Shown: piece by piece, positions 1-12,155 of the stretch | How the letters are laid out: each line of letters begins with the position of its first letter | How positions within the stretch are numbered: the first letter of the stretch is position 1 | NCBI RefSeq assembly: GCF_010093595.1 | Contig: NW_022985454.1 | Coordinates: 952,202-1,016,201 of the forward strand | Source of the DNA: Mytilinidion resinicola | Lineage: Eukaryota > Ascomycota > Dothideomycetes > Mytilinidiales > Mytilinidiaceae | Length of the DNA stretch: 64,000 nucleotides | Direction of reading: 5' to 3' | Notes under the pieces: model-generated | What the model was told of the DNA's origin: nothing | Database searches by the model: none | The model's input: only the letters and a program-made list of their open reading frames with translations | Position numbers and translations under genes: made by a program

Positions 1-95
1 GCCACCCTGGGGGTGGCCCCCTTCCTTCCCCTAGTATATAGACAACTAGCTAGACGTCTATAGAAATCAGAGTTCACATCAATTTCAACCTGAGT
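1..95. repeat. 94-bp direct repeat, copy 1, with terminal hairpin
   Basis: This repeat begins at the window edge with a palindrome (GCCACCC, three-base loop, GGGTGGC). A CT-rich run, a TATA-like CTAGTATATA and the tail TTCACATCAATTT follow. A second copy lies 560 bp to the right with only a few mismatches. On the minus strand each copy lies just 3' of a Cys-rich or F-box-like reading frame, so it may be a duplicated 3' end or the end of a small element. The repeat may extend left of the window. Confidence 0.8.
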
Positions 96-418
96 ATTCT
101 TGTACTCGCATCCCCGCGAAGAATCCTCTTGAAGCAAGGGTGACAGATCCCGCGATGGTGGCAGTGATGATTGCGCCCACCACTAGCCACGAACTCTTGC
201 TCGCAGTCACACTTCGCGCTTCCGTTTGATTCCCAGCGCTGGCGGATAGGCGGGGCGCAGCTGGCACAGAAAGCTCGATGACGACCTTTGAGATCCAGAC
301 GCTCGGCAACGCAGACTTCAAAAGCAAAGTACGCACTCAAATCGATGTAATATGCTACTCGATGCGTTGGATTGTCAGAAAGGTTGACCTTGCAATGCTT
401 GTGGGGATTAACGTCCAA
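74..418 (-). pseudogene. Cys/His-rich C-terminal remnant (zinc-binding-like)
   Basis: This minus-strand frame of about 114 codons has no ATG; its track start is TTG, so it is probably a fragment of a larger gene. It carries Cys/His pairs such as CASCAP, KCDCEQ, HHCHHRGICHPC, which suggest a treble-clef or ring-like zinc site. The 94-bp repeat overlaps its 3' end. The F-box-like frame at 742-1044 lies upstream on the same strand, so the two could be the ends of one broken gene. That link is inference; no specific family is recognised. Confidence 0.35.
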
Positions 419-499
419 CTCTAGTCAACGCCTTCACTCAGGTTGCAGCACTACAACCTAGGATCAACAACTCATATGCTAGAAAGCTACTCCGAACAT

Positions 500-547
500 C
501 AGCTGTGGAGAGCCCAGCTGAAAACTCAGCTGTGCAGTGTTCAGCTG
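500..547. repeat. Cluster of four CAGCTG palindromes
   Basis: CAGCTG hexamers occur at 500, 515, 527 and 542, spaced 12-15 bp, immediately left of repeat copy 2. This could be a binding-site cluster (E-box type) or a short degenerate tandem repeat. No gene start lies close enough to choose between these. Confidence 0.5.
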
Positions 548-560
548 AACTTACTAGCGC

Positions 561-654
561 GCCACCCAGGGGTGGCCCCCCTTCCTTCCCCTAGTATATA
601 TACAACTAGCTAGACGTCTATAGAAATCAGAGTTCACATCAATTTAACCTGAGT
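561..654. repeat. 94-bp direct repeat, copy 2, with terminal hairpin
   Basis: This is near-identical to positions 1-95. It begins with the same GCCACCC/GGGTGGC hairpin (two-base loop) and keeps the same CT-rich run, TATATA core and AACCTGAGT end. It lies 3' of the minus-strand F-box-like frame. Confidence 0.8.
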
Positions 655-741
655 CCTTCTAGATCGGTGCCATACCTCGCAGACGCGATTTGGACAGAGG
701 GCACATCAGGTCTTGAGTGGAAAGTTGTCACATCGGCTCCC

Positions 742-1044
742 TCATCTCTGTGAGAGTGCTGCTTGATCGATAGCAACTGTCGAGTAATATGGGAAACGAA
801 TGTCGGGTTGTAGCTTGTCGCATTCGTTGGAAAAGGGGAGCCGGTGAAATGGCCGTCGCGCTGGGTCATCGTGGACCGTGTTCCACATCTTCTGGCAGCT
901 CCGGGTGAGATTTAGGAGGTCTCGTGGCTCGAGGTGGGTCGTTATTGCACAGAGGAGGCCGTACTGCGATAGTATCTCTACGAGCTGATCCTCCGAGGAA
1001 TGCTTTTGTACGCTGGCTATCTGCTTCGTCGTAGTAGGCGCCAT
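742..1044 (-). pseudogene. F-box-like N-terminal fragment
   Basis: The frame opens at a real ATG (1044) and encodes about 100 residues. A segment around residues 28-55 (LCAITTHLEPRDLLNLTRSC) looks like an F-box helix pair, the SKP1-binding region of SCF ubiquitin-ligase adaptors. Nothing after it looks like a substrate-binding domain, and the frame dies within about 150 bp of repeat copy 2. It therefore looks truncated. An intact short gene with an unrecognised second exon is possible. Confidence 0.4.
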
Positions 1045-1597
1045 CGGAGATGAATTAGTCAGATCTAGGATTTCTGGTCGTGGCCGGGCTTTGGTTGAAG
1101 AGCTGAGAAGGTAGTGATGTTGAAGAAAATCGGCAAGTTATTTGTGCAAGGCCCCTCAACGGTACCATGGTAGAACACATGCAAGTGAGCTCCGTTTACC
1201 TAAAAGCGTCCTCTAGCGTCTAGATCCTTTGCTCTGGCGGTTTGATATCTCACTCCGATCTCACGTGCGATCAGGCGCTGGCACACAGCAATTGCAAGCC
1301 AGTCATCACCAGTTTACGCCCGGGCGGTTACGACCTGCAACTCATGCCCACGTCACAATCTAGACGACCAATGAATTGGGAGAGACAAAGTCACATGGAT
1401 CCAATGGCGTGAATTCCGCCCCACTGGGCATCAATCTGCCTTGCGGCGAATGTCTCAGCCTTGCCAGCAGCGAGATATATAGAACTAACCCGAGTTCAAC
1501 CACCTCTAGAAAACAGCTAGAGTCCACATGTTCATTAAAGCGGACCTAAAACGAATACTTCCGCCATTTATTTCGAGGAAACTCAGCCTAACAAAAA
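1045..1597. other. Intergenic, presumed promoter of the kinase-TPR gene
   Basis: No gene is seen. A TATA-like GATATATAG near 1471-1479 lies about 120 bp before the ATG of the next gene. CACGTG-type palindromes are absent. Confidence 0.5.
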
Positions 1598-4500
1598 ATG
1601 TCTTCGTACCAATATGATTCGACCATTCCCTCGGAATCACGCTTTCACTTGGGATTCCACTCCACAAGATCAAACATCCCAAGCCTGTCGGAATCGAGCT
1701 GGACCTTTCTAGGATTTCTCTGCCACGTACAGTTCAACTATCTTGATTTCCTACCTATCACATGGCACGCCGCAATGGAGCAGGTGGGGATCGGTGGCAC
1801 AGCCTCGTTGCGTGAGCGCCTAGTGAACATATCGCAGAGTTTCGTTTTCAAACGCGTACATCCTAGGCATTTCCCTCAGCACGCGAAGCAAACGGCAGAA
1901 AGTCTAGTATTCAAACTTTTGGTGAAGGAGATTTACGTCGCAAGTCATGGGGATCTGTTTGTCTGTGAGAACGTAGTGAATCTGGAAGGGGTCAGCTGGG
2001 ACATAGAAAACGACGTCGACGAAAAGGCCTGGCCCGTGCTCGTTTATGAGAAAGCAAAGTATGGGAGCATAAAGACATTTATCGAGGAGAAGAGCAGCGG
2101 GCTGGGGATCGAGTTGGGTTTTTCAGAGCGACTGGAATTGTGTGCACAGATCGCACGTGGAATTGGATGTATGCACAGAGCTGGTAACTTGCTACTGGCC
2201 AATTTTGGGAAGATATTGCTGATACGCCTCCAGGTATCATCCATGGCGATGTCAAACCCGACAATGTTGTTATCTTCGGGGATTCGGAAAGTGGTTTCAC
2301 TGCCAAGATCACTGATTTTGGATACTCCACAGTCTGCATCGATATACAGGATGGAAGCCGCCTGAGAAAAGAAGGTACTCTAGAAAGTGGAATTTACCTC
2401 ACCAAGCCCTCTACCTGGTCCCATCCAGATCGCCATGATGAGAGTTACTCTTTCCAAGAGGCGGTCCTCGAGGAAGTCTATACATTCGGCATGACCTGTT
2501 TCTGGGTCCTTTTCAATCGACATGCGGCGTATCCGGATCAGGAAGAATTGAGGAAGAGAAAACACGCAGGCCAAATGCCAATGTTAGCTTTCGAATTGGC
2601 TCTCACTTCTACGGAGAAACCGACCGCCATCCAAGCTGCATTCATGCAACGGTTGTTTAGAGTCACGTTAGCACATGACAAATATGAGAGAGCGACATTG
2701 CCGGAGATTATTAACCTCTTCGAAACAGGGAGCATGCCAACAGAAGTCAATGGATGTCAAACCTTCGACATTGTGCAGCCACAGCCAGCCGAGTTCAGAG
2801 ATCCTACCTTCCGGGTATGTCCCTGCTTGGCCAAGAATAGATCGAAATATACTAATATATTTTGTATTGATTTATAGCTCCTCGACTCGGTTTCACAACT
2901 ACTCGCGGTAGACTACCGAGTCCGAGTCTATATTCGACATTGCATCTCGAAATTCCTAGAGGGACTCAAGGAAGGCACAGAAATGTACAGCCGTGCACAT
3001 CTGGAAATGGCTTATTGTTATGCGTTAGGATTTGGGGGCGAAGCAAGCAAAGAGAAACGTGATATGCATCTCCAAAAGGCGGATGTAAGTCTCTCCGAGG
3101 CTGAAGAACAAATCCACAAACTTCGACATGCGAAAGGCCCAGAGTTTGATAACAACAAATTTCTAGATGCGATGAAGTCTGGTTTAGTTCCCCCACTTGA
3201 CATAGCACAGGCACTTCGCGACGTGCCCACATCTTCAGACCTCATAACACCCATGAAGCAGGAGATCGAAAGCCTAGAGGAAGTTTTTGGGTCCACGCAC
3301 ACGAACATTGTGCATATGAAGGCGAACTTCGCGAGGCTGCTCGCAGAGCATGGCTATGTTGCCTCGGCTCGAGAGATGCTCTCTGTGTGTCTCAATGCGT
3401 TCGAAGCAAGCTCCGGAGAAGAAGATGATATGGATCGACTCTTCATCAAAGCCCAACTCACTGAAGCTGATGTTAGCGTAGGCAGATGGAAAGAGGCAGA
3501 AACCTTAGCACGGGAAGTATTGGAGGAGAGCATTGCAATTCATGGAGAGAGTCACGCAGAAACCATTGTTGTCAAGAACCAGCTGGCGTTGATGCTTTCA
3601 GACCAGGGTCGCTGGGACGAAGCCGTGTCGATCCAGAAGGCAATCCTACAGTACCAGGAAGAGCGTTTGGGTCCGAACCACCCCATCACTCTTCAGTTCA
3701 CTTCCTCCCTTGTTCAGTCACTCATTGAACTCGGCAACTACGACGAGGCGGAACACTGGATGAACAAAGTTGTCACGACCCGAGACGCCGTTTGGGGCAA
3801 AGATAGCCCAGATACATTGCTCAGTTTGATGGACGAAGCCCGCCTGTTAGACGCTAAAGGTTGCTTCAAAGATGCTGAGAGCCTTGAAAGGGAAGCCCTG
3901 GAAGGATGCAAGCGCTTGCTTGGGCAGGACCATCTTTACACGCTTGATTGCACGATGAATCTTGCCCAGAGTATGATTCTTCGGTACGATCTAGAGGGAG
4001 CTGAACAACTTGCCGAGGAATGCGTTGCTGCTTATACCCGTACACGGGGAGCACAACATCCGGACACCCTCCGCTCTATGGGTTCTTTGGCGATGGTGTA
4101 CAAAGAGTGTGGAAAATGGAGGGAATCTGAACGTATGGACCAGCTTGCTTTGCACAATCTGAGAGATACGCTGGGTCCACTCCACCATTTCACTCTGCAG
4201 AGTATGAATGGGCTTGGGCATGACTATTGGAAGCTCAATAGGTTGGAAGAAGCTGAAGAGCTTTTGGTGCAGGCGGTTCGAGGTCAAACTGATGTACTTG
4301 GGGAAGAGCACAGAGACACACTCGACAGCCGGAGAATTCTTGCCAATGTTTACGCGGACCAGAAAAAGTTGGATCTAGCAATGACAACATTGGAAGCCGC
4401 TCTGCAGGCATCGATCAAGGCATTAGGAAAACAACATCGCGATACCTTGAGCACGGCTCATAATCTAGCAACGATCTACGATGATTTGGGCGACATCCAC

Positions 4501-4903
4501 AAAGCTATAAAGCTAGAAGAGGAAATACTTGAGATATGCAGGAGTTCCCTTGATCCAGATGACGGCGTCCTGCTTGGCACCGCCTCGAACCTTGCCATGT
4601 CGTACTTAGATTTCCAGAATCAAAAGGCACGGAGAAGCACTCATATTGGCAGAGGAGGCTGTCAGAGGAAGGATGGCAATCGGCGAAGGAGAGTACCTTT
4701 CGCACGCCCAGAATACACTCGCTCACTGCTATGTTGCTTTAGGGAGACTAGAAGACGCGAAAGAGATGCGTGAACTTGCTTTAGCGTCTCGGCTAGAGGT
4801 GTTTGGAGAAGATCATGAGGATACATTGATGTGTAGGCAACTGTTACAAGAGGTTGGGGAGAAGATTGCGCAAAATGCAGATCCGATGGAGACTGGTATT
4901 TAA
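1598..4903 (+). CDS. Protein kinase-TPR (kinesin-light-chain-type) protein, one frameshift
   Basis: An N-terminal kinase-like domain is followed by about ten 42-residue TPR units of the kinesin-light-chain type, probably a signalling receptor or scaffold. The ATG at 1598 opens exon 1. Introns at 2184-2233 and 2815-2877 (GT...AG, branch-like TGCTGAT and ACTAAT) restore the catalytic core. Visible residues are the beta3 Lys in VFKRVHP (about residue 85), HGDVKPDN (about 199-206; HGD replaces HRD) and DFG (223-225). TPR repeats read 'GxxHxxTLxxxxxLAxxY' from about residue 480 on. At 4622-4625 a CAAAAG run shifts the frame by +1. One A fewer would join ...FQNQ to RHGEALILAEEAV and reach the stop at 4903 after two more TPR units. 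It is either a young pseudogene or a local sequence error. It converges on the next gene with about 250 bp between stops. Confidence 0.82.
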
Positions 4904-5149
4904 TAGTTCCCGAGCTCTATGCCGCGGTTTACTAAGTTCAGCAGGAAATCGTCTAGAGTAGCAGATCCAGTGATTTCGAACAGGACCTGTATCATCCCTT
5001 TGTTCTTCCATCAGAACGGCCACGCTAAGAAGAGAGTCTATTACACCTCGTAGTGGACGGTGTAACTGAGGCATATTGGTTCTCAAATCATTATCTTGCA
5101 CAAAACATTCGGACATCAGCCATGACAGCTTTTACCTTTTTCCTACTTT

Positions 5150-8100
5150 TCATGCTACCCGAATATCTACGATTGGCTCAACCACGTTAATATAAAACTC
5201 GTTCAACTGTCCCTCCGCCCCGGACCCAGTCGTTTCTGCTTCGAAATCAGATTGCAGGCACTTATTGACAGCTTTGGCATACGCCGACCCCATGAGTGAT
5301 CGGAGTAGAGGCATGTACTTTGATTTCAATGCTTCCTTGAATGATTCAGTGCCCGTGCTTCGATGCTTCGATGCCATGGACCTAAGCGATCTCCACAGTC
5401 CAACTTCCAGAAGCAGAAAACCAAGGCTGAAATAGTCATACACCCTTCGGAAGCGCACTTGGCCACTGCCCTCAGATTCTTCTGAGAGTAAACCTCGCCG
5501 ATACTCTGGGTGAATATAATCGCTGAGAGATGGATTGATTTCGGGACCCGAGGATGTCCATATCTCGCCATCTGGGCGGCTCTCAGCAAAGCCAATAATT
5601 CGGGGTTGCATAAGATCAGCCATGCCAACAGAGTTCGGGAAGAGGAGTATGTTGTACGCGTTGAGGGATTTGTGAAGCCAGCCATTCAAGTGCAGTGAGT
5701 GTATGCTGCCTACTAATGCTTGCGCGAGATTGACTCTTTGCTCGAGAGGTGGCACATCGGAATCTCCAAGGGCGGGACTCTCCAAAATCTGGATTAGGCT
5801 CTGTGGATCATCTTTGGGAGCCATACCACCGAAGTCTTGATGCTGAGAGGCTTCGCGCAGCTCCTCAGGCAGCTTGAAGATATAGTCAACTCGGCCAATT
5901 CCTGGTTGAACAGCTCTGTCTATGAATCCGATGCAATCTAGAACGCGAAAGTCGACAGGCTTCTTGGGAGTAGAGAACAGCCTAGCAAGAGCCAGCTTTC
6001 GGATCGTCATCTCTTCAACACTAATATCGAATCCGGCCCTTTCCGTAGCTAAGAAGGCTGGCTCTATTAGCACACGAACCTTCCCAGCCTCTCGAGCATA
6101 GTTTCCGAAATCATGAGTGCCGCTGGTGTGAATGTCTGTGAGCTTAATCGGATCCAAATAGAAATTGTTCAAGTCCAGATGCGGTTCGAGATTCTCAGCC
6201 AGAGTAATCAAGTTTTTCTTGACAGTTGCCCTGTCGCCTAATTGTTGGTAAGGTTCGTTTTGTGATTTTCGACTATCAACAGCGTATGTGTTCAGCTCGT
6301 CCACCTCGCTCGTTTCAAGAAGGCGATGGGTCCACAAAAAGTCGGCTCTTTTTTGCAATTTGAGTGGAAGGAGATCGAAGAGGCTTTGCACACAGTCCGT
6401 AAGCTCTTTTTGGAACTGTGAATGAAAAATCCATGACTTTTCGACTTCTACGCTGGGATTCGCATCTCTGATCATCTGTTGATGTTGCCGATCGACAACC
6501 CCCTTGAGATCTGACAGGAGGGTCTGGCTGAGTTTGGAATTCATTGCTGCGGCCATGAAGCCAGCTGGTGGCAGTGCTTCTCCGTATAGCTCTAATATAG
6601 TTGCCCAAGAGTTAAGTCTTTCCATCTCAAACCACAGGGTCGCCTGCGATGGGCCATTTTCTGCTTGGGAAGTGAGGAAGTCGTTGTAACTGACTAGCGC
6701 CGACTTCAGGTCGTCGAATAAAGCCACAGTGCATACAAATTCTAGGGCCTCGAGTGCTTGCCGTGATGCTAATCGTTCGCTTGGCTCCATCAGAAGCATG
6801 GACATTGCCGCTTTGAGTAGCTTGTGATAAGCTGATCCGCCCTTTTGCGCTTGCAAATTGGTTACGTGTTGCAGTACTTCCTTTTTGAGAGAACTATCGC
6901 GGAAGAAGTAGCCATTTTCGATGGGAGGGCGCCATAGAACGTTTCTTTGCCTTTTGAATCGTTCCAAGCCATCGGCTCCCAATTTCATATACGTGGCAGT
7001 GTCGATGATCATGCATCCGAATGCCCAAATGTCGACTGCTCTTCCAACTTTCTGACGTTGAAATTGCTCGCCATAACATTCTGGGGCAATGTAGTCTCCT
7101 CGGCCAGCTTTCCAGAGCGTTTGCGAACCGCGATCATCGAAAGGGTCTTTGAAATCCGACAAGCCGAAGTCCGTGAAGAGGAATGTATTCGAATTTACGA
7201 GAACATTCTGGGGCCGAATATCCCGATGAGACCCAGAACGGCTGAAATCGGCGAGGTGATCTGTTCTATCTAGTTTGAAAGTATGAATGCGGTCGAGTGC
7301 TGATGCAAGCCCTTGCAAAGAAGTGTAGAATGTCACTTCCTTCGAGAAAGAATCAAAAGGTTCCGGTCTTTTGAAGAATTCGTGAAGATCCATAGGTTCG
7401 GCTGGGAATAAAAGATAATGCCGGCCTTTGAAAGTGTATGAACACAAGAGTTCGACGATATTCGGATGCTGTATGCAGTGCAGCAGTTCAAGGTTCTCCT
7501 TCTCTCTTTTAAAATGAAGGTCTGACTTGATTGGCCCTTTTAGCTTTTTCCGTACGAACAACTGTGGCATAACCTGCTTAGAAGTACTGATTAGTGTGTC
7601 CTCTGGAATTGTGTGAAAGAAAAATGTGCATACTGACCCGGTTCTTACTTAAGTTGTGGAAGGACGGATGTATGGTAACTTTCGAAATTGATCCGTAACT
7701 GCCATCCAAATCTTCGAAGCGCTCGACATTCTGAAATGGCAAAATTATCTGATCATCGTGTATATGGCAATGGAGGCCTCGTTCAAAGAAATGGGGAAGA
7801 AATTCATATTGAACATTGAAGAATTGCGGACTAAGGTGATTGGCATTGGGTAGATGTTCTATAGCGTTCCTTTTCAAAGGAAGTTTATCGTCGCAAATTT
7901 GATGTTCGATAAAAGTGACAATGAACTGCGGTTGCTCTACACAAACGAGAATGGCGAAGATCTTGTAGGCTCTGCTTTGAATTACGGTTCCATAGTGCAA
8001 GATCTGATGAGGTCGTGCCCCGCACTCTTTCAGGCTGAGAGAAAGTTCTTTCGTGTCAAATAATTCACGGAGCCCAGATATGTCTACGAAGGACCTAGAA

Positions 8101-8156
8101 CTTCCTTGTCGTAGGTCGGAGATCCCTTCGGCAAAATTTCTCAAAGCTGATGCCAT
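5150..8156 (-). CDS. Dual protein: active-type kinase plus C-terminal pseudokinase
   Basis: This is a predicted 980-residue protein. The ATG at 8156 opens exon 1, and one 64-nt intron (7574-7637, GTCAGT...CAG, branch CTAAT) joins the two frames. The first domain is a complete protein kinase: Gly loop GSYGSISKV (about 151-159), FVRKKLK, HRDIRPQN (about 289; Arg replaces the usual Lys), DFG (308-310) and an APE motif, IAPECYG. A helical linker of about 300 residues follows. A second kinase-like domain comes near residue 800: LHKSLNAYNILLF replaces HRDxxxxN and GFAES replaces DFG, so both catalytic Asp are gone. This arrangement is familiar among Pezizomycotina accessory kinases linked to NLR/HET-type signalling, but no prion-forming or HeLo segment is obvious here. 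It converges with the kinase-TPR gene. Confidence 0.85.
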
Positions 8157-9621
8157 AGCAGTCTCTTCTCGCGCCAGAGTGTTGAACCGCAATGCCTGGT
8201 AGCTGCCTTTTCAGATCCTTGGAGATCCGGTGAACGTGCCGGCTACGAGTTTCAGTCACTACGCCTTTGACCGGAATACGTTGTGGGGTCTGGCGAGGCT
8301 GAGGGCCAACTACAGATTACGCCATAAGCCAGAGAGAAGCCAATGGAACGCATGGGCCGTTCTCTTTGTATGCAGAGCTGTGCGAAGTCACCCAGATTCA
8401 CATAGTCCGGTAGCGTGATCGTCCGCGAGGCTAAGGGAGATGGACACTATAGCGTTTTGCGTAGGCGGTCTAATCTTCGTTTTGTGTCGAGACGCTCACA
8501 ATCTCGCCCTATATTATTGTTAGAACCAAGCCAGCGCCTCCGTAGGGACATCGGTAGGATCAAGCAACCTCTGTCAGCTTTCTTTCTGCCGTAATCAAGT
8601 ATTGATCGTTGCTCTCCTGTCGCGACTTCAGCTTGGTTCACTACATAGTCCAATCAAACGGCGATCTTCACACACCTTGATGCTATACGTGCCTGCGACG
8701 AATTTGGAAGCCAACAGGTTGACCAACGCTTCGTAGTCGACGTACTTCTGAGCAATATAGGTGATAGGCATTTTGCGTCAGGGGTTCGAGCCTGTTTCAT
8801 AGAGGCAACGCGTGGTTTTATCCGTTGGAAGAATCCTACCAAAGGCAAACGATTGCCCTTTTCATATCGCAACGTGCTGCAATTTCAGTGGTCCGATTGG
8901 CAATGCTGCAGTGCGCTTCATGCATTCCACATCAAAACCGGTATGGCCAGCACAACAGGCGAAGAGGGCGGATGCGGTGAAAGTAAGGCATCAACGCATT
9001 TCCCGTGCAAGTAACGCCAAACTCGCCGAAAAGGCTTGCTAGGATGTGTTAAAAAAGAGCTACTCTTGACGGGTTACTCTTGATACATGCACTAATTCTT
9101 TTGAATGATTTTGATCGTTCTTTGATGTAAATAGCTTGATGGATGGTTACGGCCTTGGTGCCACGTTGCCGCAGTGCCTAGCTCACGCAGACTCGGCCTC
9201 CCGTGTCAGGCTCTTACTGCGGACTCCCCGAATCGAAAGCCGTGAGGCGTCGCATGAGGTTGTTGGGCGTTCAACTCAATTCTTGGCCTTTTTCCATCGA
9301 TCGTGGACAAATGAAGTTCAAGGTAATCTAATCTTAGGAAAAAAAAAGGCGGATCTGCACCTTTTGTCTGCCTCACATCATGCGGCACAGCTGCGGCAAC
9401 CGCGCGCGCAGCGTCTCGCAAATTTTCATTGAAATGGTGGATACCTTCTGTATGGCGCAGTCGAGCTGTTGTTCCTTTAGAACTTCTTGAGGTCCCATTT
9501 CTGCTTCCACGCACTGTGGAGCCTTTCTTTCCAACCTCTTCCTGCAGCTTTTCAACAGACGAAGACATCTCGCTGCATGTAGTGGTAATCGTCCAGTGAT
9601 CCCTAGGTAGCTAGTCAAGTT
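8157..9621. other. Intergenic, no gene supported
   Basis: Short frames exist on both strands, including a minus frame at 9206-9568 with an ATG, but none shows a domain, codon pattern or splice context. A GGGTTCGAGCC string near 8781 resembles a Pol III B box but has no tRNA around it. TTACTCTTGA-type short repeats occur near 9061-9085. Confidence 0.5.
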
Positions 9622-11447
9622 ATGCTTGTCCATAATTCGGAGGGCTGGGAAAACTACCCTACTTCGAATCCTGTGAGTCCTTTCAGAGGTCCCTGCACTG
9701 ATGATATGACCTACCTGAGTTCTCTTCTAGAAGAGAAGGCTGGTGTCATATTCGTTTCGAATCCATCCAACATATCTTTGGAGACATTGATATATCCAAA
9801 GTCTCCGGATTTGCCTGGTACGCATCCACCATGCTTACTCTGCCACGAGGAGACAAAGAATAATCATGGTTGATAGTGAGAGTAAGACTCATACGTTCAA
9901 CGTCGCAACTTCATGACGTTATTCAGGCGAGTCAATCAAGGCATCCTGAAGTTTATCAGGCTCAACTATTATAGGCAAACAAAAGCTTCGATCAAGATTG
10001 GATTTTGTAGGTGACTGCTCCAGAGAGTCGCCCGTGCATTGAATGACTGTATTGCAGTATCATCCCACAGAAGGGAACATGGAGCCGTATGAAACTTTCA
10101 GTCGATATGTTCCGGTTGCTATGCCATTCTTTCCAACTTCATCCTGCATTTATTGAGATTGCCGTATCCTTCGGATTCAAGATTGAGGATCAGGATGAGT
10201 ATTTTACGTCGTGCTTTCATAAATGCTCAAAAGACCGTGGTCCCTCACATGGTACTCACTCTCTACTATCAAGAAACTCATTCAAATTCACTGACAAGCC
10301 CAGAAATTTTCTACAACATCAGATACGTGGAACGCCATGGACGAAGCAAGCCCGTAGACCCCTGGTCATTTCGCCAGTACGCGGTATACCATCAATACAA
10401 TGGCCAAATTGATGCATCAGTATGGATACTGATACAGCCTCGAAGCGCATTCCGCCAATGGCTCGCAGCCTCGGAAGCTTGGCGAGGTGCTGGCGGTGCC
10501 ATAGCTTCGCTGTATTTGCATTTACGGTTCCTCAAATCCTCGTCGAGTTCGTGGAGATGGTTTATGAACCATCTGAGTGACGAACTGGAGCAGACAGTAA
10601 GAAGACGACGGTATTCCAAGTCCACCTACTAATCGTCGTTCTAGCGAATCAAAGTAGTCTGTCAAAATGTCCCAAGACTTTCTCACGGCTCTGATGAAGT
10701 AGAATTCAGTCAGGCACAGTCTCTCGAACTAATCCAAGCAAAAGCAAGGCGTGCCTGCTCGGCAATTGCGTCCACGATAGCGGTAGTGGCAATTTTAGGT
10801 CACCAACTTGACGAGGCCATCCGCCTGGAATGCGATCAAGGACCTGGTCCAGAAGACCCTTCTTCAGATTTAAAAGCGGAAATCAAGCAGCTCATGTTGC
10901 AGCTTGAAGCTCACGCGCGAAAAGCTCGAGAACTTATTGAGACTGTAAAGAACGTCAACATGTTGGTATGGGAAATGCGAAAGCGCAATAAGCATTCACT
11001 GCGGCTAACTTGCAATAGATTCAGAGAACACTCGACCTCTGCAACTATAGCACGGTCCACTCCAACAACACAGCACTGCGGCAGATTTCAGCTTCAGCTG
11101 CAGCGGAGAATAGAGCCATGCTCCAATTGAGCGATGCGAATCGCAAAGACGCTAGGATAATGAAAGTCGCAAGTATCATTGCACTCGCATACCTCCCTGC
11201 GAGTTTAGTTGCAGTAAAACTCCCTTCGCTCTTCGTAGGGCAGACGCATGTCTGGACTAACCACCTCCAGTCCATTTTTAGCACGGAACTTGTTCACTTA
11301 GACCCATTAATGCTCGACATTGGTAAAGGAATTGGCATCTTCGTAGCCCTCGTCCTCAGTCTTACGGCGGGTACAATTGCGACGGCGTTTCTGTGGATTC
11401 GAAAAGACGCAATGTCTGCTCAGAACAAGATCTCTACGTCTCCTTAG
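9622..11447 (+). CDS. CorA-like transmembrane protein
   Basis: A six-exon model gives 518 residues. Introns are 9818-9886, 10011-10057, 10252-10303, 10597-10644, 10966-11018; exon lengths sum to a multiple of three. The first intron ends in AAG and is the least certain. Family marks are MKLSVDMFRLL, then DPWSFRQYAVYHQYNG, a WRWFMNHL segment, a long coiled-coil-like stretch and two C-terminal membrane helices. The first helix contains ASIIALAYLPASLVA, the position where CorA proteins have their pore helix. The bacterial GMN selectivity motif is not present, as is usual in these fungal relatives, so Mg2+ transport should not be assumed. The family often sits in variable regions among signalling genes. 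Confidence 0.75.
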
Positions 11448-12155
11448 ACATTGGTAGGCATTTTCAGGCTGGAAGGGTATACAATCTTCTACTAGCAACG
11501 GTACATAGCTCAGTCGTAGCTATGCTATATATGAACTCTCTGGTCGTCAAACCTCAAGATCGGACACAGCCATGCTTCTCTGCCCAAAAGTCTTCCAGGC
11601 TGACTTTGCAGTAGGCTGCTTTGCTGGCCGCCTGGAGATGGATATTCACTACATTCATTGCGACAACGCTGGAGATGTCGAGTACCGATAAGCACGGGAA
11701 TACAACATGAATATCGAAGCTGTTAGATTATGACAATCACCTACAACAATCAATGCTTGTAGCAAACAGGGCTTTCATGTACATAATGTTCGCGTTCCAC
11801 TTAATATCAGATGCTACGACCTGCAAATTAACAGAAGCTTTGACATTTCCGCTGCAAAATCAATGCGGATTCTCTCTCATCCCACAGATTAGCATCAGCA
11901 CCTTGATACAGCAACAACCACAACTCCACCCCGTTGCTAGACTCCACCACTAAACATCAGCGACGAAAATCAGCCAGCCCAAGCGACCCCATAACACTAA
12001 TCCCATCAGGGCATCTGACGCCGAGTTTTAAACTCCCGCTCCGCTCTCATCAGTCTGCTTGTTGGTAGTCTTAAACACCTGTACTTCCACCAACATATGA
12101 AGCACTAGGAGAAGGGGTTTTAAACCCACTCTATCGTCTTCTTTTGTGGGCTTCA
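11448..12155. other. Intergenic, no gene seen
   Basis: AT-balanced sequence without a convincing frame. The GGTTTTAAACCC palindrome near 12116-12127 precedes the first TATA-hairpin element. Confidence 0.5.

Noticed and set aside
8770..8800. GGGTTCGAGCC as a tRNA B box
   Set aside because: No A box, acceptor stem or terminator at suitable distance on either strand.
9206..9568. Minus-strand frame of 120 codons with an ATG
   Set aside because: No recognisable domain, no neighbouring exon and unremarkable composition; not enough to call a gene.
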